From the NCBI GenBank assembly GCA_036403095.1, contig DASWRQ010000123.1, forward strand, positions 1 to 64,000: DNA of 64,000 nt. Direction: 5' to 3'. The notes under the pieces are model-generated. The model had not been told where the DNA came from. It searched no databases and was given only the letters and a program-made list of their open reading frames with translations. This DNA comes from Kutzneria sp036403095 (GTDB lineage Bacteria; Actinomycetota; Actinomycetes; Mycobacteriales; Pseudonocardiaceae). Made by a program: the position numbers and the translations under genes. Every line of letters starts with the position of its first letter. The first letter of the stretch is position 1. This document shows positions 49,614 to 58,922 of the stretch, piece by piece.

Positions 49614-49973
49614 ATGAATCACAACGTCTTCCGCACGCGCACGGCCGCGTTGGCGATGTCCACACTGGTGCTGGCCGTCGGCGGCGCGCTGGTCGGAGCC
49701 GGTGAAGCTGTCGCCGGCACCGCCGGCCAACACATCACGCTCACGGTCCAACAGACTGGCCTTTACGGCGGCTGGCTCACCGGACACAGCCCGAGTGGCC
49801 AATCGCAGACGGATTTCATCAAGGTGAACGGGAAATCCAGTCTTGGCTGGCAGGGCGATGTCAAGATCGATTGGGTCAGGAACGACGCGAAGCACAGCTA
49901 TGCCTTCACCAACCACTGTGACGTCCCCGGATATCCCAACGGCTCCACGTTCCGCTGCCCATCAGGGTTTTAG
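49614..49973 (+). CDS. Small secreted protein
   Basis: 119 residues with GAAGGA ahead of the start. Signal peptide ALAMSTLVLAVGGALVGAGEAVAG; mature part of about 85 residues, beta-rich, with two cysteines (NHCDVPG and FRCPSGF). Subtilisin-inhibitor-like size but without its motif. The region is less GC-rich than its neighbours. Family not recognised. Confidence 0.72.
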   Translation: MNHNVFRTRTAALAMSTLVLAVGGALVGAGEAVAGTAGQHITLTVQQTGLYGGWLTGHSPSGQSQTDFIKVNGKSSLGWQGDVKIDWVRNDAKHSYAFTNHCDVPGYPNGSTFRCPSGF

Positions 49974-49979
49974 CTGACG

Positions 49980-51206
49980 TCACAGGCGCAATGGTTCCAG
50001 ACCGTCGGCGGCGTCGGCCGCTTCCACCTCGGCGCGGGTGACGCCGAGCACGAAGAGCACCGCGTCGAGGAACGGGTGCGAGAGGGCGGCGTCGGCGACC
50101 TCGCGCAGGGCGGGCTTGGCGTTGAAGGCGACGCCCATGCCGGCGGCCGAGAGCATGTCGATGTCGTTGGCGCCGTCACCGACGGCGACGCACTGGGCCA
50201 GCGGGATGTGGTAGGCGTCGGCGAACTCGCGCAGGGCCTGGGCCTTGCCGGCACGGTCGATGACCCGGCCGGTGGTGCGCCCGGTGAGCCGGCCGTCGAC
50301 CACCTCGAGCTGGTTGGCCATGCAGAAGTCGAGCCCGAGCTCGTCGGCCAGGCCCCGGATGACCCGGGTGAACCCGCCGGAGACGACGCCGCAGCGGAAG
50401 CCGAGCCGCTTGAGCGTGCGGATGGTGGTGCGGGCGCCCGGCGTGAGCTCCAGCTGGGCGGCGACGTCGTCCAGCACGGTCTCGGGCAGCCCGGCCAGCA
50501 GCGCGACCCGCCGCTCCAACGACTGGGCGAAGTCCAGCTCGCCGCGCATGGCGGCCTCGGTGATCTCGCGGACCTTGTCCTCGCAGCCGGCCCGGGCGGC
50601 CAGCATCTCGATGACCTCGCCCTGCACGAGCGTGGAGTCCACGTCGAAGACGACGAGTCGCTTGGCCCGGCGGGTCAGCCCGGCCCGCTCCACGGCCACG
50701 TCCAGACTCACGCGGGAGGACACCTCGGCGACGGCGCTGCGCAGCAGGGCGTCCTGCTCGGCGGTGTCGTCGGGCACGGAGACCCGCAGCTCGAGGCCGG
50801 TGACCGGGTAGTCGGCCACCCGATGGATGGCGTCGATGTTCACGCCGAGCGCGGCCAGCTTGCGGGCGACCTCGGTGAAGGCCCGGGCGGTCACCGGCCG
50901 GCCCAGCACCACCAGCACGTGGCTGGAGCCCTGCTGGGACGAGCTGCGCGGATCGGCCCCGATCTCCACGTCGACGTTCATCGCGACGCTGGCCATGGCC
51001 TGCTCGACGGTCTCCTGCAGGCCCTCCGGGTCGCGGTCGGCGTTGACCAGCACGCCCAGCACCAGCTTGCCCCGGATGACCACCTGCTCGACGTCGAGCA
51101 CCTCGACGCCGTGCCTGGTCAGCACCGCGAACAGCACCGACGACACGCCGGGCTTGTCCGGTCCGGTGACGGTGATCAGGACCGTGGCTGCGTGGGAACT
51201 GGTCAC
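49980..51206 (-). CDS. serB: Phosphoserine phosphatase with ACT domains (SerB2 type)
   Basis: 408 residues from GTG 51206. Two ACT domains (LITVTGPDKPGVSSVLFAVL and VLVLGRPVTARAFTEVA-like) precede a HAD phosphatase: nucleophile DVDSTLVQGEVIEML, KRLGFRCGVVSGGFTRV, and VAVGDGANDIDMLSAAGMGVAFNAKP. The ACT part probably binds serine for feedback. It removes the phosphate from O-phosphoserine, which is also the CysM substrate. Gene order serB-ctaD as in mycobacteria. Confidence 0.95.
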   Translation of the reverse strand: MTSSHAATVLITVTGPDKPGVSSVLFAVLTRHGVEVLDVEQVVIRGKLVLGVLVNADRDPEGLQETVEQAMASVAMNVDVEIGADPRSSSQQGSSHVLVVLGRPVTARAFTEVARKLAALGVNIDAIHRVADYPVTGLELRVSVPDDTAEQDALLRSAVAEVSSRVSLDVAVERAGLTRRAKRLVVFDVDSTLVQGEVIEMLAARAGCEDKVREITEAAMRGELDFAQSLERRVALLAGLPETVLDDVAAQLELTPGARTTIRTLKRLGFRCGVVSGGFTRVIRGLADELGLDFCMANQLEVVDGRLTGRTTGRVIDRAGKAQALREFADAYHIPLAQCVAVGDGANDIDMLSAAGMGVAFNAKPALREVADAALSHPFLDAVLFVLGVTRAEVEAADAADGLEPLRL

Positions 51207-51228
51207 CCGGACAGTTTGCCGGAAATAC

Positions 51229-51268
51229 AAGCGGGCCCCGGTGTGTCCGTGATCACCGGGGCCCGCTT
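51229..51268 (-). terminator. Hairpin between ctaD and serB
   Basis: 15-base perfect arms (51229-51243 and 51254-51268) around a 10-base loop. It sits between the ctaD stop (51290) and the serB start (51206) on the same strand, so it should separate or attenuate the two. Confidence 0.75.
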
Positions 51269-51289
51269 GGTCAGATGTTCAGCTGACGG

Positions 51290-53032
51290 TCACTTCTCCG
51301 TCGGGTCGTCGCTACCCGTGACGGCCGCGGTGAGCGCCTCGGACGGGGCCGGGATGTGCCCGAACTCCGCCTCCAGCCGCAGCCGCTCGACCATGTGCGG
51401 GTAGTGCAGCTCGAACGCCGGGCGCTCGGAGCGGATCCGGGGCAGCGAGGTGAAGTTGTGCCGCGGCGGCGGGCAGGACGTGGCCCACTCCAGCGAGTTG
51501 CAGTAGCCCCACGGGTCGTCCACCTCGACGACCTCGCCGTACCGGTAGCTGCGGAACACGTTCCACAGGAACGGCAGGGTGGAGGCGCCCAGGATGTACG
51601 CGCCGATGGTGGAGATCGTGTTCAGCGTGGTGAAGCCGTCGCTGGACAGATAGTCGGCGTACCGGCGGGGCATGCCCTCGGCGCCCAGCCAGTGCTGCAC
51701 CAGGAAGGTGGTGTGGAAGCCGATGAACGTGGTCCAGAAGTGCAGCTTGCCCAGGCCCTCGTCCAGCATCCGGCCGGTGATCTTCGGGAACCAGAAGTAG
51801 ATGCCCGCGTAGGTGGCGAACACGATGGTGCCGAAGAGCACGTAGTGGAAGTGCGCCACCACGAAGTACGAGTCGGAGACGTGGAAGTCGATGGCCGGCG
51901 CGGCCAGCAGCACGCCGGTCAGGCCGCCGAACAGGAAGGTGATCAGGAAGCCGACGCTGAACAGCATCGGCGTCTCGAAGGTCAGCTGCCCCTTCCACAT
52001 GGTGCCGATCCAGTTGAAGAACTTCACCCCGGTCGGCACGGCGATCAGGAAGGTCATGAACGAGAAGAACGGCAGCAGCACGGCGCCGGTGGCGTACATG
52101 TGGTGGGCCCACACCGTCACCGACAGGGCGGCGATGCCCAGCGTGGCGTAGATCAGGCCCTTGTAGCCGAACAGCGGTTTGCGGCTGAACACCGGGAAGA
52201 TCTCCGACACGATGCCGAAGAAGGGCAGCGCGACGATGTAGACCTCGGGGTGGCCGAAGAACCAGAACAGGTGCTGCCAGAGGATCACGCCGCCGTTGGC
52301 CGGATCGAACACGTGCGCGCCCAGATGCCGGTCGGCCAGCAGGCCGAACAGGGCCGCGGTCAGGATCGGGAAGGCCAGCAGCACGAGGATCGAGGTGACC
52401 AGGATGTTCCAGGTGAAGATCGGCATCCGGAACATGGTCATGCCGGGGGCGCGCAGGCAGACCACGGTGGTGATCATGTTGACGCCGCCGAGGATGGTGC
52501 CGAGGCCGGACAGGATCAGACCGGTGATCCACATGTCCGCGCCGACGCCCGGCGAGTGGACCATGTCCGACAGCGGGGTGTAGGCGAACCAGCCGAAGTC
52601 GGCCGCGCCGCCCGGGGTCAGGAAGCCGGCCACCACGATGGTGCCGCCGAACAGGTAGGCCCAGTAGGCGAACGCGTTCAGCCGCGGGAACGCCACGTCG
52701 GGCGAGCCGATCTGCAGCGGCAGCACGAAGTTGGCGAAGCCGAACACGATCGGCGTCGCGTACAGCAGCAGCATGATCGTGCCGTGCATGGTGAACAGCT
52801 GGTTGAACTGCTCCTGCGACAGGAACTGCAGCCCCGGCCGGGCCAGCTCGGTCCGCATCAGGAGGGCCATCGCGCCGCCCACCATGAAGAAGACGAACGA
52901 GGTGACCAGGTACATGATTCCGATCTGCTTGTGGTCCGTGGTACGGAACAACCGCAGCAGGAGGGAACCCTTCACCGTCGTGCGCGTCGGATAGGGACGC
53001 GTAGCGATCGGCTGCGGTGCTACGGCCGTCAC
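51290..53032 (-). CDS. ctaD: Cytochrome c oxidase subunit I (aa3)
   Basis: 580 residues, twelve helices. Haem and copper ligands: TMHGTIMLLL (low-spin haem His), FWFFGHPEVYIVALPFFG (CuB His and the Tyr cross-link), HHMYATG (CuB His pair) and VAHFHYVLFG (haem a3 and a His). It is the proton-pumping terminal oxidase core. Other subunits are not in the window, as in mycobacteria where ctaD stands beside serB2. Confidence 0.97.
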   Translation of the reverse strand: MTAVAPQPIATRPYPTRTTVKGSLLLRLFRTTDHKQIGIMYLVTSFVFFMVGGAMALLMRTELARPGLQFLSQEQFNQLFTMHGTIMLLLYATPIVFGFANFVLPLQIGSPDVAFPRLNAFAYWAYLFGGTIVVAGFLTPGGAADFGWFAYTPLSDMVHSPGVGADMWITGLILSGLGTILGGVNMITTVVCLRAPGMTMFRMPIFTWNILVTSILVLLAFPILTAALFGLLADRHLGAHVFDPANGGVILWQHLFWFFGHPEVYIVALPFFGIVSEIFPVFSRKPLFGYKGLIYATLGIAALSVTVWAHHMYATGAVLLPFFSFMTFLIAVPTGVKFFNWIGTMWKGQLTFETPMLFSVGFLITFLFGGLTGVLLAAPAIDFHVSDSYFVVAHFHYVLFGTIVFATYAGIYFWFPKITGRMLDEGLGKLHFWTTFIGFHTTFLVQHWLGAEGMPRRYADYLSSDGFTTLNTISTIGAYILGASTLPFLWNVFRSYRYGEVVEVDDPWGYCNSLEWATSCPPPRHNFTSLPRIRSERPAFELHYPHMVERLRLEAEFGHIPAPSEALTAAVTGSDDPTEK

Positions 53033-53160
53033 GATGCCTCCAGCCAGTCATCTCGGGAAACCACGGGAATCGTAGACCGGCGAGATCAGGTCAGCTCGGC
53101 TGGGCCGGCACTGGGCAAATCGAGTGACCCCCGTCACGGCCCGTGACAGCATGTTCCGGC

Positions 53161-54024
53161 ATGGAACAGACCATTCGGGCGGCGGTGTCCTTCGCGGCCG
53201 CGCACGGAATCAGGTCGACCGAGCCGGCGGTGCTCAAGAACGGCAGCAACGTGCTGCTCCACCTGCGGCCGGCCCCGGTCGTGGCCCGCGTCGCCGGCAC
53301 CACGGGACTGGTCCGGAAACCCGTGGCCGACTGGTTCGCCCGCGAGCTGTCCGTGGTGGATCACCTGGTCGGGCGGGGCTTTCCGGTCGTCGCCCCCAGC
53401 GCCGAGCTGCCCCGCGGCCCGGTTGTGCATCAGGGCGAGACGATGTCCTTCTGGACGTTCGTGGCCCACGATCCGTCGGCATCGATCAAGCCGGCCGATT
53501 TCGCGGCCTCGCTGTCCGATCTTCACCGGGCGTTGGCCGACTACTCGGGTCAGCTGCCCACGGCGGGTCCGCTGGACGACGTGCTGCTCGGGCTGCCGCT
53601 GCTCGGGGAGCACGCCGAGGCGCTGCGGGCCGAGCACGCGCGGCTGTCGAAGCTCCTGCCGGCCGGCGGGGTGGCGCTGCACGGCGACGCCCATCCCGGC
53701 AACGTGCTGGTGACGTCGACGGGCCTGGCCTGGAACGACCTCGAGGACACGTGGCGCGGGCCGGTCGAGTGGGACCTGGCGGTCATGCGCCGGACCAAGC
53801 TGTTGGACGGTGCGGCCGCGCTCGCGGCCTATCCCGATTCCTACGATGCCGACCTGCTGGAGCTGTGCCGGGAGATCCGGTGGCTCCAGGTGCAGATCTG
53901 GATGCAGGCCAGCGTGCTCCGACTGCCGGCGCGCAAGGCCGAGGCGGACGCCGAACTGGCCCGCTGGCTGGCGGCCCGACGGGGTATCGGTGCGGCGGCT
54001 CGTGTGGTACGCCAGTGCAGGTGA
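53161..54024 (+). CDS. Aminoglycoside-phosphotransferase-fold kinase
   Basis: 287 residues. The catalytic loop LHGDAHPGNVLV and metal-binding WNDLEDTWRGPVEWDLA are typical APH/choline-kinase features; the N-lobe is present (VLKNGSNVLLHLRP, PVVARV). The substrate is probably a small cytosolic alcohol or amine, not necessarily a drug. Coupled by GTGA overlap to an asparaginase gene. Confidence 0.85.
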   Translation: MEQTIRAAVSFAAAHGIRSTEPAVLKNGSNVLLHLRPAPVVARVAGTTGLVRKPVADWFARELSVVDHLVGRGFPVVAPSAELPRGPVVHQGETMSFWTFVAHDPSASIKPADFAASLSDLHRALADYSGQLPTAGPLDDVLLGLPLLGEHAEALRAEHARLSKLLPAGGVALHGDAHPGNVLVTSTGLAWNDLEDTWRGPVEWDLAVMRRTKLLDGAAALAAYPDSYDADLLELCREIRWLQVQIWMQASVLRLPARKAEADAELARWLAARRGIGAAARVVRQCR

Positions 54025-55010
54025 CCGACTTCGTGACGGTGATCGCGCTCGGTGGAACCATCGCCATGGCCCGGCCGGCCGACGGCAGCACGGGAGCCGT
54101 GCCGGCGCTCGATGTCGACGAGCTGCTGGCGTCCGTGCCCGGCTTGGACAAGGTCGACATAAAACTGCGCACGATCGCCTTCCGGTCGCTGCCAGGAGCC
54201 TCGGTCGGCTTCGACGACCTGACGGCGCTGGCCGAGCTGATCACCGCCGAGATCGACGACGGGGCCCGCGGCGTCGTGGTCACGCAGGGCACCGACACCA
54301 TCGAGGAGACGGCGTTCTTCCTCGACACCAGCGTGCTGGACGGTGCGCCGGTGGTGGTCACCGGCGCGATGCGCAACCCGTCGCTGGCCGGCGCGGACGG
54401 CCCGGCCAACCTGCTCGCCGCGGTCCAGGTGGCGGCCAGCGAGCAGGCCGACGGGCTGGGCTGCGTGGTGGTGTTCGCCGACGAGGTGCATGCCGCGAGG
54501 TACGTGTCGAAGGCGCACAGCGCAAGCATCGGCGCTTTCGTGTCACCGAACACCGGGCCGATCGGCTACGTGGTCGAGGGCAAGTTCCGGCTGCTGAACC
54601 GGCCGGCCGACGTGCTCAAGGTGTACGTGCCGCAGGGCGCGCCGCAGCCGACGATCGGCCTGGTCACGGTGACCCTCGGCGACGACGGCGCCGTGCTCGG
54701 GGCGATCGGCGACGCCGTGGACGGCCTGGTCGTGGCGGCCTTCGGCGCCGGCCACGTGCCGGTGGCCATGGTCGAGCCGCTGACCGCGCTGGCCCAGCGG
54801 ATGCCGGTGATCCTGGCCTCGCGGACCGGGGCCGGCCCGGTGCTGGCCGAGACCTACGGCTTTCCCGGCTCGGAGCAGGACCTGCTGCGCCGGGGCCTGA
54901 TCGGGGCCGGTTTCCTCAGCCCGGTCAAGGCGCGCATCCTGCTGCGCCAGCTGCTGGCGGCCAGGGCCGGGACCGACGACATCCGGAAGGCGTTCTTCGG
55001 CGAGGAGTGA
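54021..55010 (+). CDS. L-asparaginase, type I/II fold
   Basis: 329 residues from GTG 54021. The two active-site threonines are in IALGGTIAM and VTQGTDTIEE; the Lys-containing VSKAHSASIGAF and GAMRNPSLAGADGPANL follow. It hydrolyses asparagine to aspartate. No signal peptide, so cytosolic. The GTGA overlap with the kinase gene is the reason for this start. Confidence 0.93.
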   Translation: MTDFVTVIALGGTIAMARPADGSTGAVPALDVDELLASVPGLDKVDIKLRTIAFRSLPGASVGFDDLTALAELITAEIDDGARGVVVTQGTDTIEETAFFLDTSVLDGAPVVVTGAMRNPSLAGADGPANLLAAVQVAASEQADGLGCVVVFADEVHAARYVSKAHSASIGAFVSPNTGPIGYVVEGKFRLLNRPADVLKVYVPQGAPQPTIGLVTVTLGDDGAVLGAIGDAVDGLVVAAFGAGHVPVAMVEPLTALAQRMPVILASRTGAGPVLAETYGFPGSEQDLLRRGLIGAGFLSPVKARILLRQLLAARAGTDDIRKAFFGEE

Positions 55011-55035
55011 GCGCGCCCCTTAAGGAGAAAGACAA

Positions 55036-56034
55036 ATGGCCCGTCCGTCCATCAACCCCGTGGTGTGGCAGCCGCCGGCCGCGCCCGAGCGGTCCCGGCG
55101 GTCGGACAGCGCGCCGCCCATGCCCGCGCCCCGGGTGCTGGCGGTCAACGGCACCGGGCCCGAGGACGTTCTCGTCGACGAGCAGGGTCGCTTGCTGACC
55201 GGGATCGACGACGGCCGGATCCTGCGGCTTTCCGACGAGGGCCGCCGCATCGACATGGTCGCCGACACCGGGGGCCGGCCGTTGGGCATCGAGCTGCTCG
55301 GTGACGGCCGGCTGCTGGTGTGCGACGCCCGGGCCGGATTGCTGGCGGTGGATCCCGAGGGCGGCTCGATCGAGCCACTCGTCACGGCCGGCGCGGTGGC
55401 CGCCACGCGCCCGCTCAACCTGTGCAACAACGCCGCCGTGGCCCGCGACGGCACGGTGTTCTTCACGGACTCGACCCAGCGGTTCGGCCTCGAGCACTTC
55501 ATGGGCGACCTGCTCGAGCACAGCGGCACCGGCCGGCTGCTGCGTCGCGACGTCTCCGGCGAGGTCACCGAACTGTTGGACGGCCTCCAGTTCGCCAACG
55601 GCGTCGCGCTGGCGGCCGACGAGTCGTACGTGGCGGTGGCGGAGACCGGCTCCTACCAGATCCGCCGGGTGTGGCTGGACTCCGGCGAGAGCGACGTGCT
55701 CGCCGAAAACCTGCCGGGCATCCCCGACAACCTGAGCACCGGCCAGGACGGCCTGATCTGGGTCGCGCTGGTCACGCCGCGCAATCCGGTGCTGGACCGG
55801 ACCGGGCGGTATCCGGTGCTGCGCAAGGCCACCTGGGCGCTGCCGCAGGCGATGTTGACGAAGTTCGAGGTGCGCACGACCTGGGTCGTCGCCGTCGACG
55901 ACACCGGCCGGATCGTGCACGACCTGCAGACGTCGGCGCCGGGCTACCACATGGTCACCGGCGTCCGGCAGCACGACGGCAAGCTCTATCTCGGCAGCCT
56001 GCGCGAGCGGGGCATCGCCGTCATCGACCTGTGA
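55036..56034 (+). CDS. Strictosidine-synthase-like/SMP-30 propeller protein
   Basis: 332 residues with AAGGAG eight bases before the ATG. A six-bladed propeller: GPEDVLVDEQGRLLTGIDDG, RPLGIELLGDGRLLVCDA, LCNNAAVARDGTVFFTDST and QFANGVALAADESYVAVAETGSY. These match plant strictosidine-synthase-like and APMAP esterases. Bacterial members are probably lactonases or arylesterases. Last 14 bases overlap the convergent SUKH gene. Confidence 0.87.
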   Translation: MARPSINPVVWQPPAAPERSRRSDSAPPMPAPRVLAVNGTGPEDVLVDEQGRLLTGIDDGRILRLSDEGRRIDMVADTGGRPLGIELLGDGRLLVCDARAGLLAVDPEGGSIEPLVTAGAVAATRPLNLCNNAAVARDGTVFFTDSTQRFGLEHFMGDLLEHSGTGRLLRRDVSGEVTELLDGLQFANGVALAADESYVAVAETGSYQIRRVWLDSGESDVLAENLPGIPDNLSTGQDGLIWVALVTPRNPVLDRTGRYPVLRKATWALPQAMLTKFEVRTTWVVAVDDTGRIVHDLQTSAPGYHMVTGVRQHDGKLYLGSLRERGIAVIDL

Positions 56035-56491
56035 GGCCCTCGACGAACGACCGGAAGTCCGGGGCCAGGGCCAGCTCGCGGCCGTCCTCCAGCCACACCA
56101 CCGCGGGCTCGCCGGCCCGGCGGTAGTCCAGCGCGATCCAGGTCGGCCCGTCGCCGGAGACCGGGACCACGCCGGCGGGCAGGCCCCACTCCTCGACCAG
56201 GGTCGGGGCGTCGAGCAGCGAGGTCAGGCCCTTGGTGTGGCCGATGCCCAGCAGATCGGGCAGCGGCACGTGGTCGTCGGCCCAGGACGTGGGCGCGGTG
56301 GTCGGGCACCGACGCCGGCCGCAGGCGACGACGCCGGCGTTCTGCACGCGGAGCAGGTCCAGCAGCGCGGCCGGCAGCGGCACGCCGAGCACGGCCTCGG
56401 CCTCCCGGACGAGGACGTCGGTGAGCGGAGGGTGCACGCCGTAGGAGCCGTCACCCCAGAACGCGGCTTTGATCTCGTCGAAGTCCGCCAC
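56021..56491 (-). CDS. SUKH (SMI1/KNR4) domain protein
   Basis: 156 residues. LVREAEAVLGVPLPAALLDLLRVQNAG at the start and a late acidic VSGDGPTWIALDYR typify SUKH. These domains often act as immunity proteins against contact-dependent toxins, but many stand alone as here. A CGRRRC pair is a small peculiarity. No toxin gene is seen nearby. Confidence 0.82.
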   Translation of the reverse strand: MADFDEIKAAFWGDGSYGVHPPLTDVLVREAEAVLGVPLPAALLDLLRVQNAGVVACGRRRCPTTAPTSWADDHVPLPDLLGIGHTKGLTSLLDAPTLVEEWGLPAGVVPVSGDGPTWIALDYRRAGEPAVVWLEDGRELALAPDFRSFVEGLTGR

Positions 56492-56572
56492 GCGGGCAGC
56501 CTAGGCCCGTGACCGCCGAGTGTGGAGGTAGCTGCACTGCCGGCGTGCCGGTGGATGGGCGACACTCGGGGC

Positions 56573-58288
56573 ATGGCACGGCTGAGGGGGTTGGGTCTGG
56601 TCGCGCTGGGTGCGCTCGGCCCGGTGCTCGCGGTGGTGGACCTGGTGGCGCTGATATGCGGCGTGACCCCGGTCGTGCTGTTGATCCGACGTTGGCCGGT
56701 GACCGCGCGGCGGCTGGCCGGCGACTGGTGCGAGGTGCCGATCGCCGACCCGTACGACCCGCCGCCGGCACCGCCCCGGCCTCGGCCCGACGGCCTGTAC
56801 GAGGTGCGGAGACGGCTTTATCGCCGGCCGCACCTGCCCGCGTACCGGCAACGGGCCCACTGGCTGTCGTCGGACGGCGCGACCTGGCTGGACCTGCTGT
56901 GGCTGGTGGTCAACCCGATCGTCGGCACGGTGCTCGGGCTGGCGGCGGCGGTCGTCGGACGGCCGGGGCTGCGTTGGCACGGTCGGTGGACGCGAGCGCT
57001 GCTCGGAGCCCGTCGGCCGTGGCCCATCTGGGTCAAGGACCGCGTGGTGCTCATCCTGGACAGCGGGCAGCTGGCGGCGCAGTCGCTGGTCGGACTGCTG
57101 CTGGCGGCGTTGCAGCTGGTCTCGGCAGTGCCGGCGTTCGTCGGCGTGACGTGGCCGTTGATCGTGGTGGTGGAGAACTCCCGCGGCTACACCAACTACT
57201 ACCGGCGGCGGGTCGGCGTCGACGAGCCGTATCGACCAGCGCCGCCCGAGCCGCGGCCCGAGCCGGACGGCCGGTACCGGGCCGGCCGCCGGTTGTACCG
57301 GTCGCCCGCCACCCCGGCCCGGTTCGCCCGGCTGTCCTGGCTGGCCAGGGATCCGGCCTCGGGCCGTGACTTAGCGTGGATGGTGGTCAATCCGCTGGTC
57401 GCGGCGACGCTGCTGGCATTGCCGTGCGCTGCCCTGTTCCTGGGGTACGCCCAGGCGACGACAGCGGTCTCCGGCCTGTGGCAGCCGGAGCCGTGGTGGC
57501 GTCTCCCGGCCGGCGCGGCGGCGATGGCGTTGGCGCTGGTCACCGCGCCGACTCTGCGGCGCTGGCACGACCGTTGGACGTCGGTGCTGCTCGCGCCGAC
57601 CAGGTCGGCCCGGCTGGCCCAGCGGGTGCAACGGCTCACCGAGACGCGGGCCGACGCGGTCGACACGCAGGCCGCCGAGCTGCGGCGGATCGAGCGGGAC
57701 CTGCACGACGGAGCGCAGGGGCGACTGGTGGCGATGGGGATGGCGCTGCGCACCGTGGAACGGCTGCTGGACCGGGATCCGGAGACGGCCCGACGGCTGA
57801 TCGTCGAGGTCCGTGAGAACACCTCGGTGGCGCTGACCGAGATCCGCGAGCTGGTGCACGGCATCCACCCGCCGGTGCTGGCCGAGCGGGGTCTCGCCGA
57901 CGCGATCCGGGTCGTGGCGCTGGACTGCCCGCTGGACGTGGAAGTGGCCGCCGACCTGCCCGGACGGCTCGATCCGCCGGTCGAGTCGGCCGCCTACTTC
58001 GCGGTGCGCGAGCTGCTGACCAACGCCGCCAAGCACTCCCGGGCGTCAAAAATCCGGGTCGACGTGCACCACGCCGATGAGGTGCTGCGTGTCACCGTCC
58101 ATGACGACGGCCGCGGCGGGGCCGATCCGGCCGGCGGCACCGGGCTGCTCGGCGTGCGGCGGCGGCTCGGTACCTTCGACGGGGCCCTGGACGTGCGCAG
58201 TCCCGTCGGCGGCCCTACGACACTGACGATGGAGATCCCGTGCGTGTTGTCATCGCGGAGGACGTCTACCTCCTCCGGGCCGGACTGA
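56573..58288 (+). CDS. Sensor histidine kinase (NarL-partner type) with duplicated N-terminal half
   Basis: 571 residues. The kinase core has ERDLHDGAQGRLVAM (phosphorylated His about 378), EIRELVHGIHPPVL and the ATP lid NAAKHSRASKIRV with DDGRGGADPAGGTGLLGVR. The first 345 residues contain four or more membrane helices in two similar halves: PYDPPPAPPRPRPDG at about 60 and PYRPAPPEPRPEPDG at about 219, with WLVVNPIVGTVLGL matching WMVVNPLVAATLLAL and HGRWTRALLG matching HDRWTSVLLA. The stimulus is unknown. Overlaps the regulator gene by 49 bases. Confidence 0.9.
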   Translation: MARLRGLGLVALGALGPVLAVVDLVALICGVTPVVLLIRRWPVTARRLAGDWCEVPIADPYDPPPAPPRPRPDGLYEVRRRLYRRPHLPAYRQRAHWLSSDGATWLDLLWLVVNPIVGTVLGLAAAVVGRPGLRWHGRWTRALLGARRPWPIWVKDRVVLILDSGQLAAQSLVGLLLAALQLVSAVPAFVGVTWPLIVVVENSRGYTNYYRRRVGVDEPYRPAPPEPRPEPDGRYRAGRRLYRSPATPARFARLSWLARDPASGRDLAWMVVNPLVAATLLALPCAALFLGYAQATTAVSGLWQPEPWWRLPAGAAAMALALVTAPTLRRWHDRWTSVLLAPTRSARLAQRVQRLTETRADAVDTQAAELRRIERDLHDGAQGRLVAMGMALRTVERLLDRDPETARRLIVEVRENTSVALTEIRELVHGIHPPVLAERGLADAIRVVALDCPLDVEVAADLPGRLDPPVESAAYFAVRELLTNAAKHSRASKIRVDVHHADEVLRVTVHDDGRGGADPAGGTGLLGVRRRLGTFDGALDVRSPVGGPTTLTMEIPCVLSSRRTSTSSGPD

Positions 58289-58896
58289 CCCGGCTGCTGG
58301 AGGCGTACGACTTCGAGGTGGTCGCCGCCGTGGAGTCCGGGCCCGAGCTGCTGACCGCGCTGATCGAGCACCGGCCGGACGTCGCCGTCGTCGACGTGCG
58401 GCTGCCGCCCACCTTCACCGACGAAGGTCTGCGCGCCGCCATCGAGGCCCGCCGTACCCATCCCGGGCTGCCGGTTGTCGTGCTCTCGCAGCACGTGCAG
58501 CAGCTTTATGCCCGCGAGCTGCTGGCCGACGGCGGCGCCGGGGTCGGCTACCTGCTGAAAGACCGTGTCTTCAACGACGAGCAGTTCGTGGACGCCCTGC
58601 GTCGGGTCGCCGCCGGCGGCACCGCCATGGACCCCGACGTCGTGACCAAGCTGATCGCCGGCACCCCGCCGCTGGCGACGTTGAGCCCGCGGGAGCGCGA
58701 GGTGCTGGAGCTGATGGCCGAGGGGCGGTCCAACGCGGCCATCTCGCAGCGGCTGCACCTGTCCGACAGCGCCGTGAGCAAGCACATCGCGGCCATCTTC
58801 GGCAAGCTCGGGCTGGCCGCGTCCGACGACAACAACCGGCGAGTGCTAGCCGTTCTCGCACACATCACCGGCAATTCGTCACACAACCACCCCTGA
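58240..58896 (+). CDS. NarL/FixJ response regulator
   Basis: 218 residues from GTG. Receiver domain with phospho-acceptor Asp in VAVVDVRLPP and acidic pair IAEDVYL; LuxR-type HTH LSPREREVLELMAEGRSNAAISQRLHLSDSAVSKHI at the C-terminus. It is the partner of the overlapping kinase. Target genes unknown, maybe including this operon. Confidence 0.93.
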   Translation: MRVVIAEDVYLLRAGLTRLLEAYDFEVVAAVESGPELLTALIEHRPDVAVVDVRLPPTFTDEGLRAAIEARRTHPGLPVVVLSQHVQQLYARELLADGGAGVGYLLKDRVFNDEQFVDALRRVAAGGTAMDPDVVTKLIAGTPPLATLSPREREVLELMAEGRSNAAISQRLHLSDSAVSKHIAAIFGKLGLAASDDNNRRVLAVLAHITGNSSHNHP

Positions 58897-58922
58897 CCCG
58901 CCGGATTGCCTACGATCGACTG

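Noticed and set aside
56021..56491. SUKH protein as immunity gene of a toxin system
   Set aside because: No polymorphic toxin, RHS, WXG100 or LXG gene is next to it.
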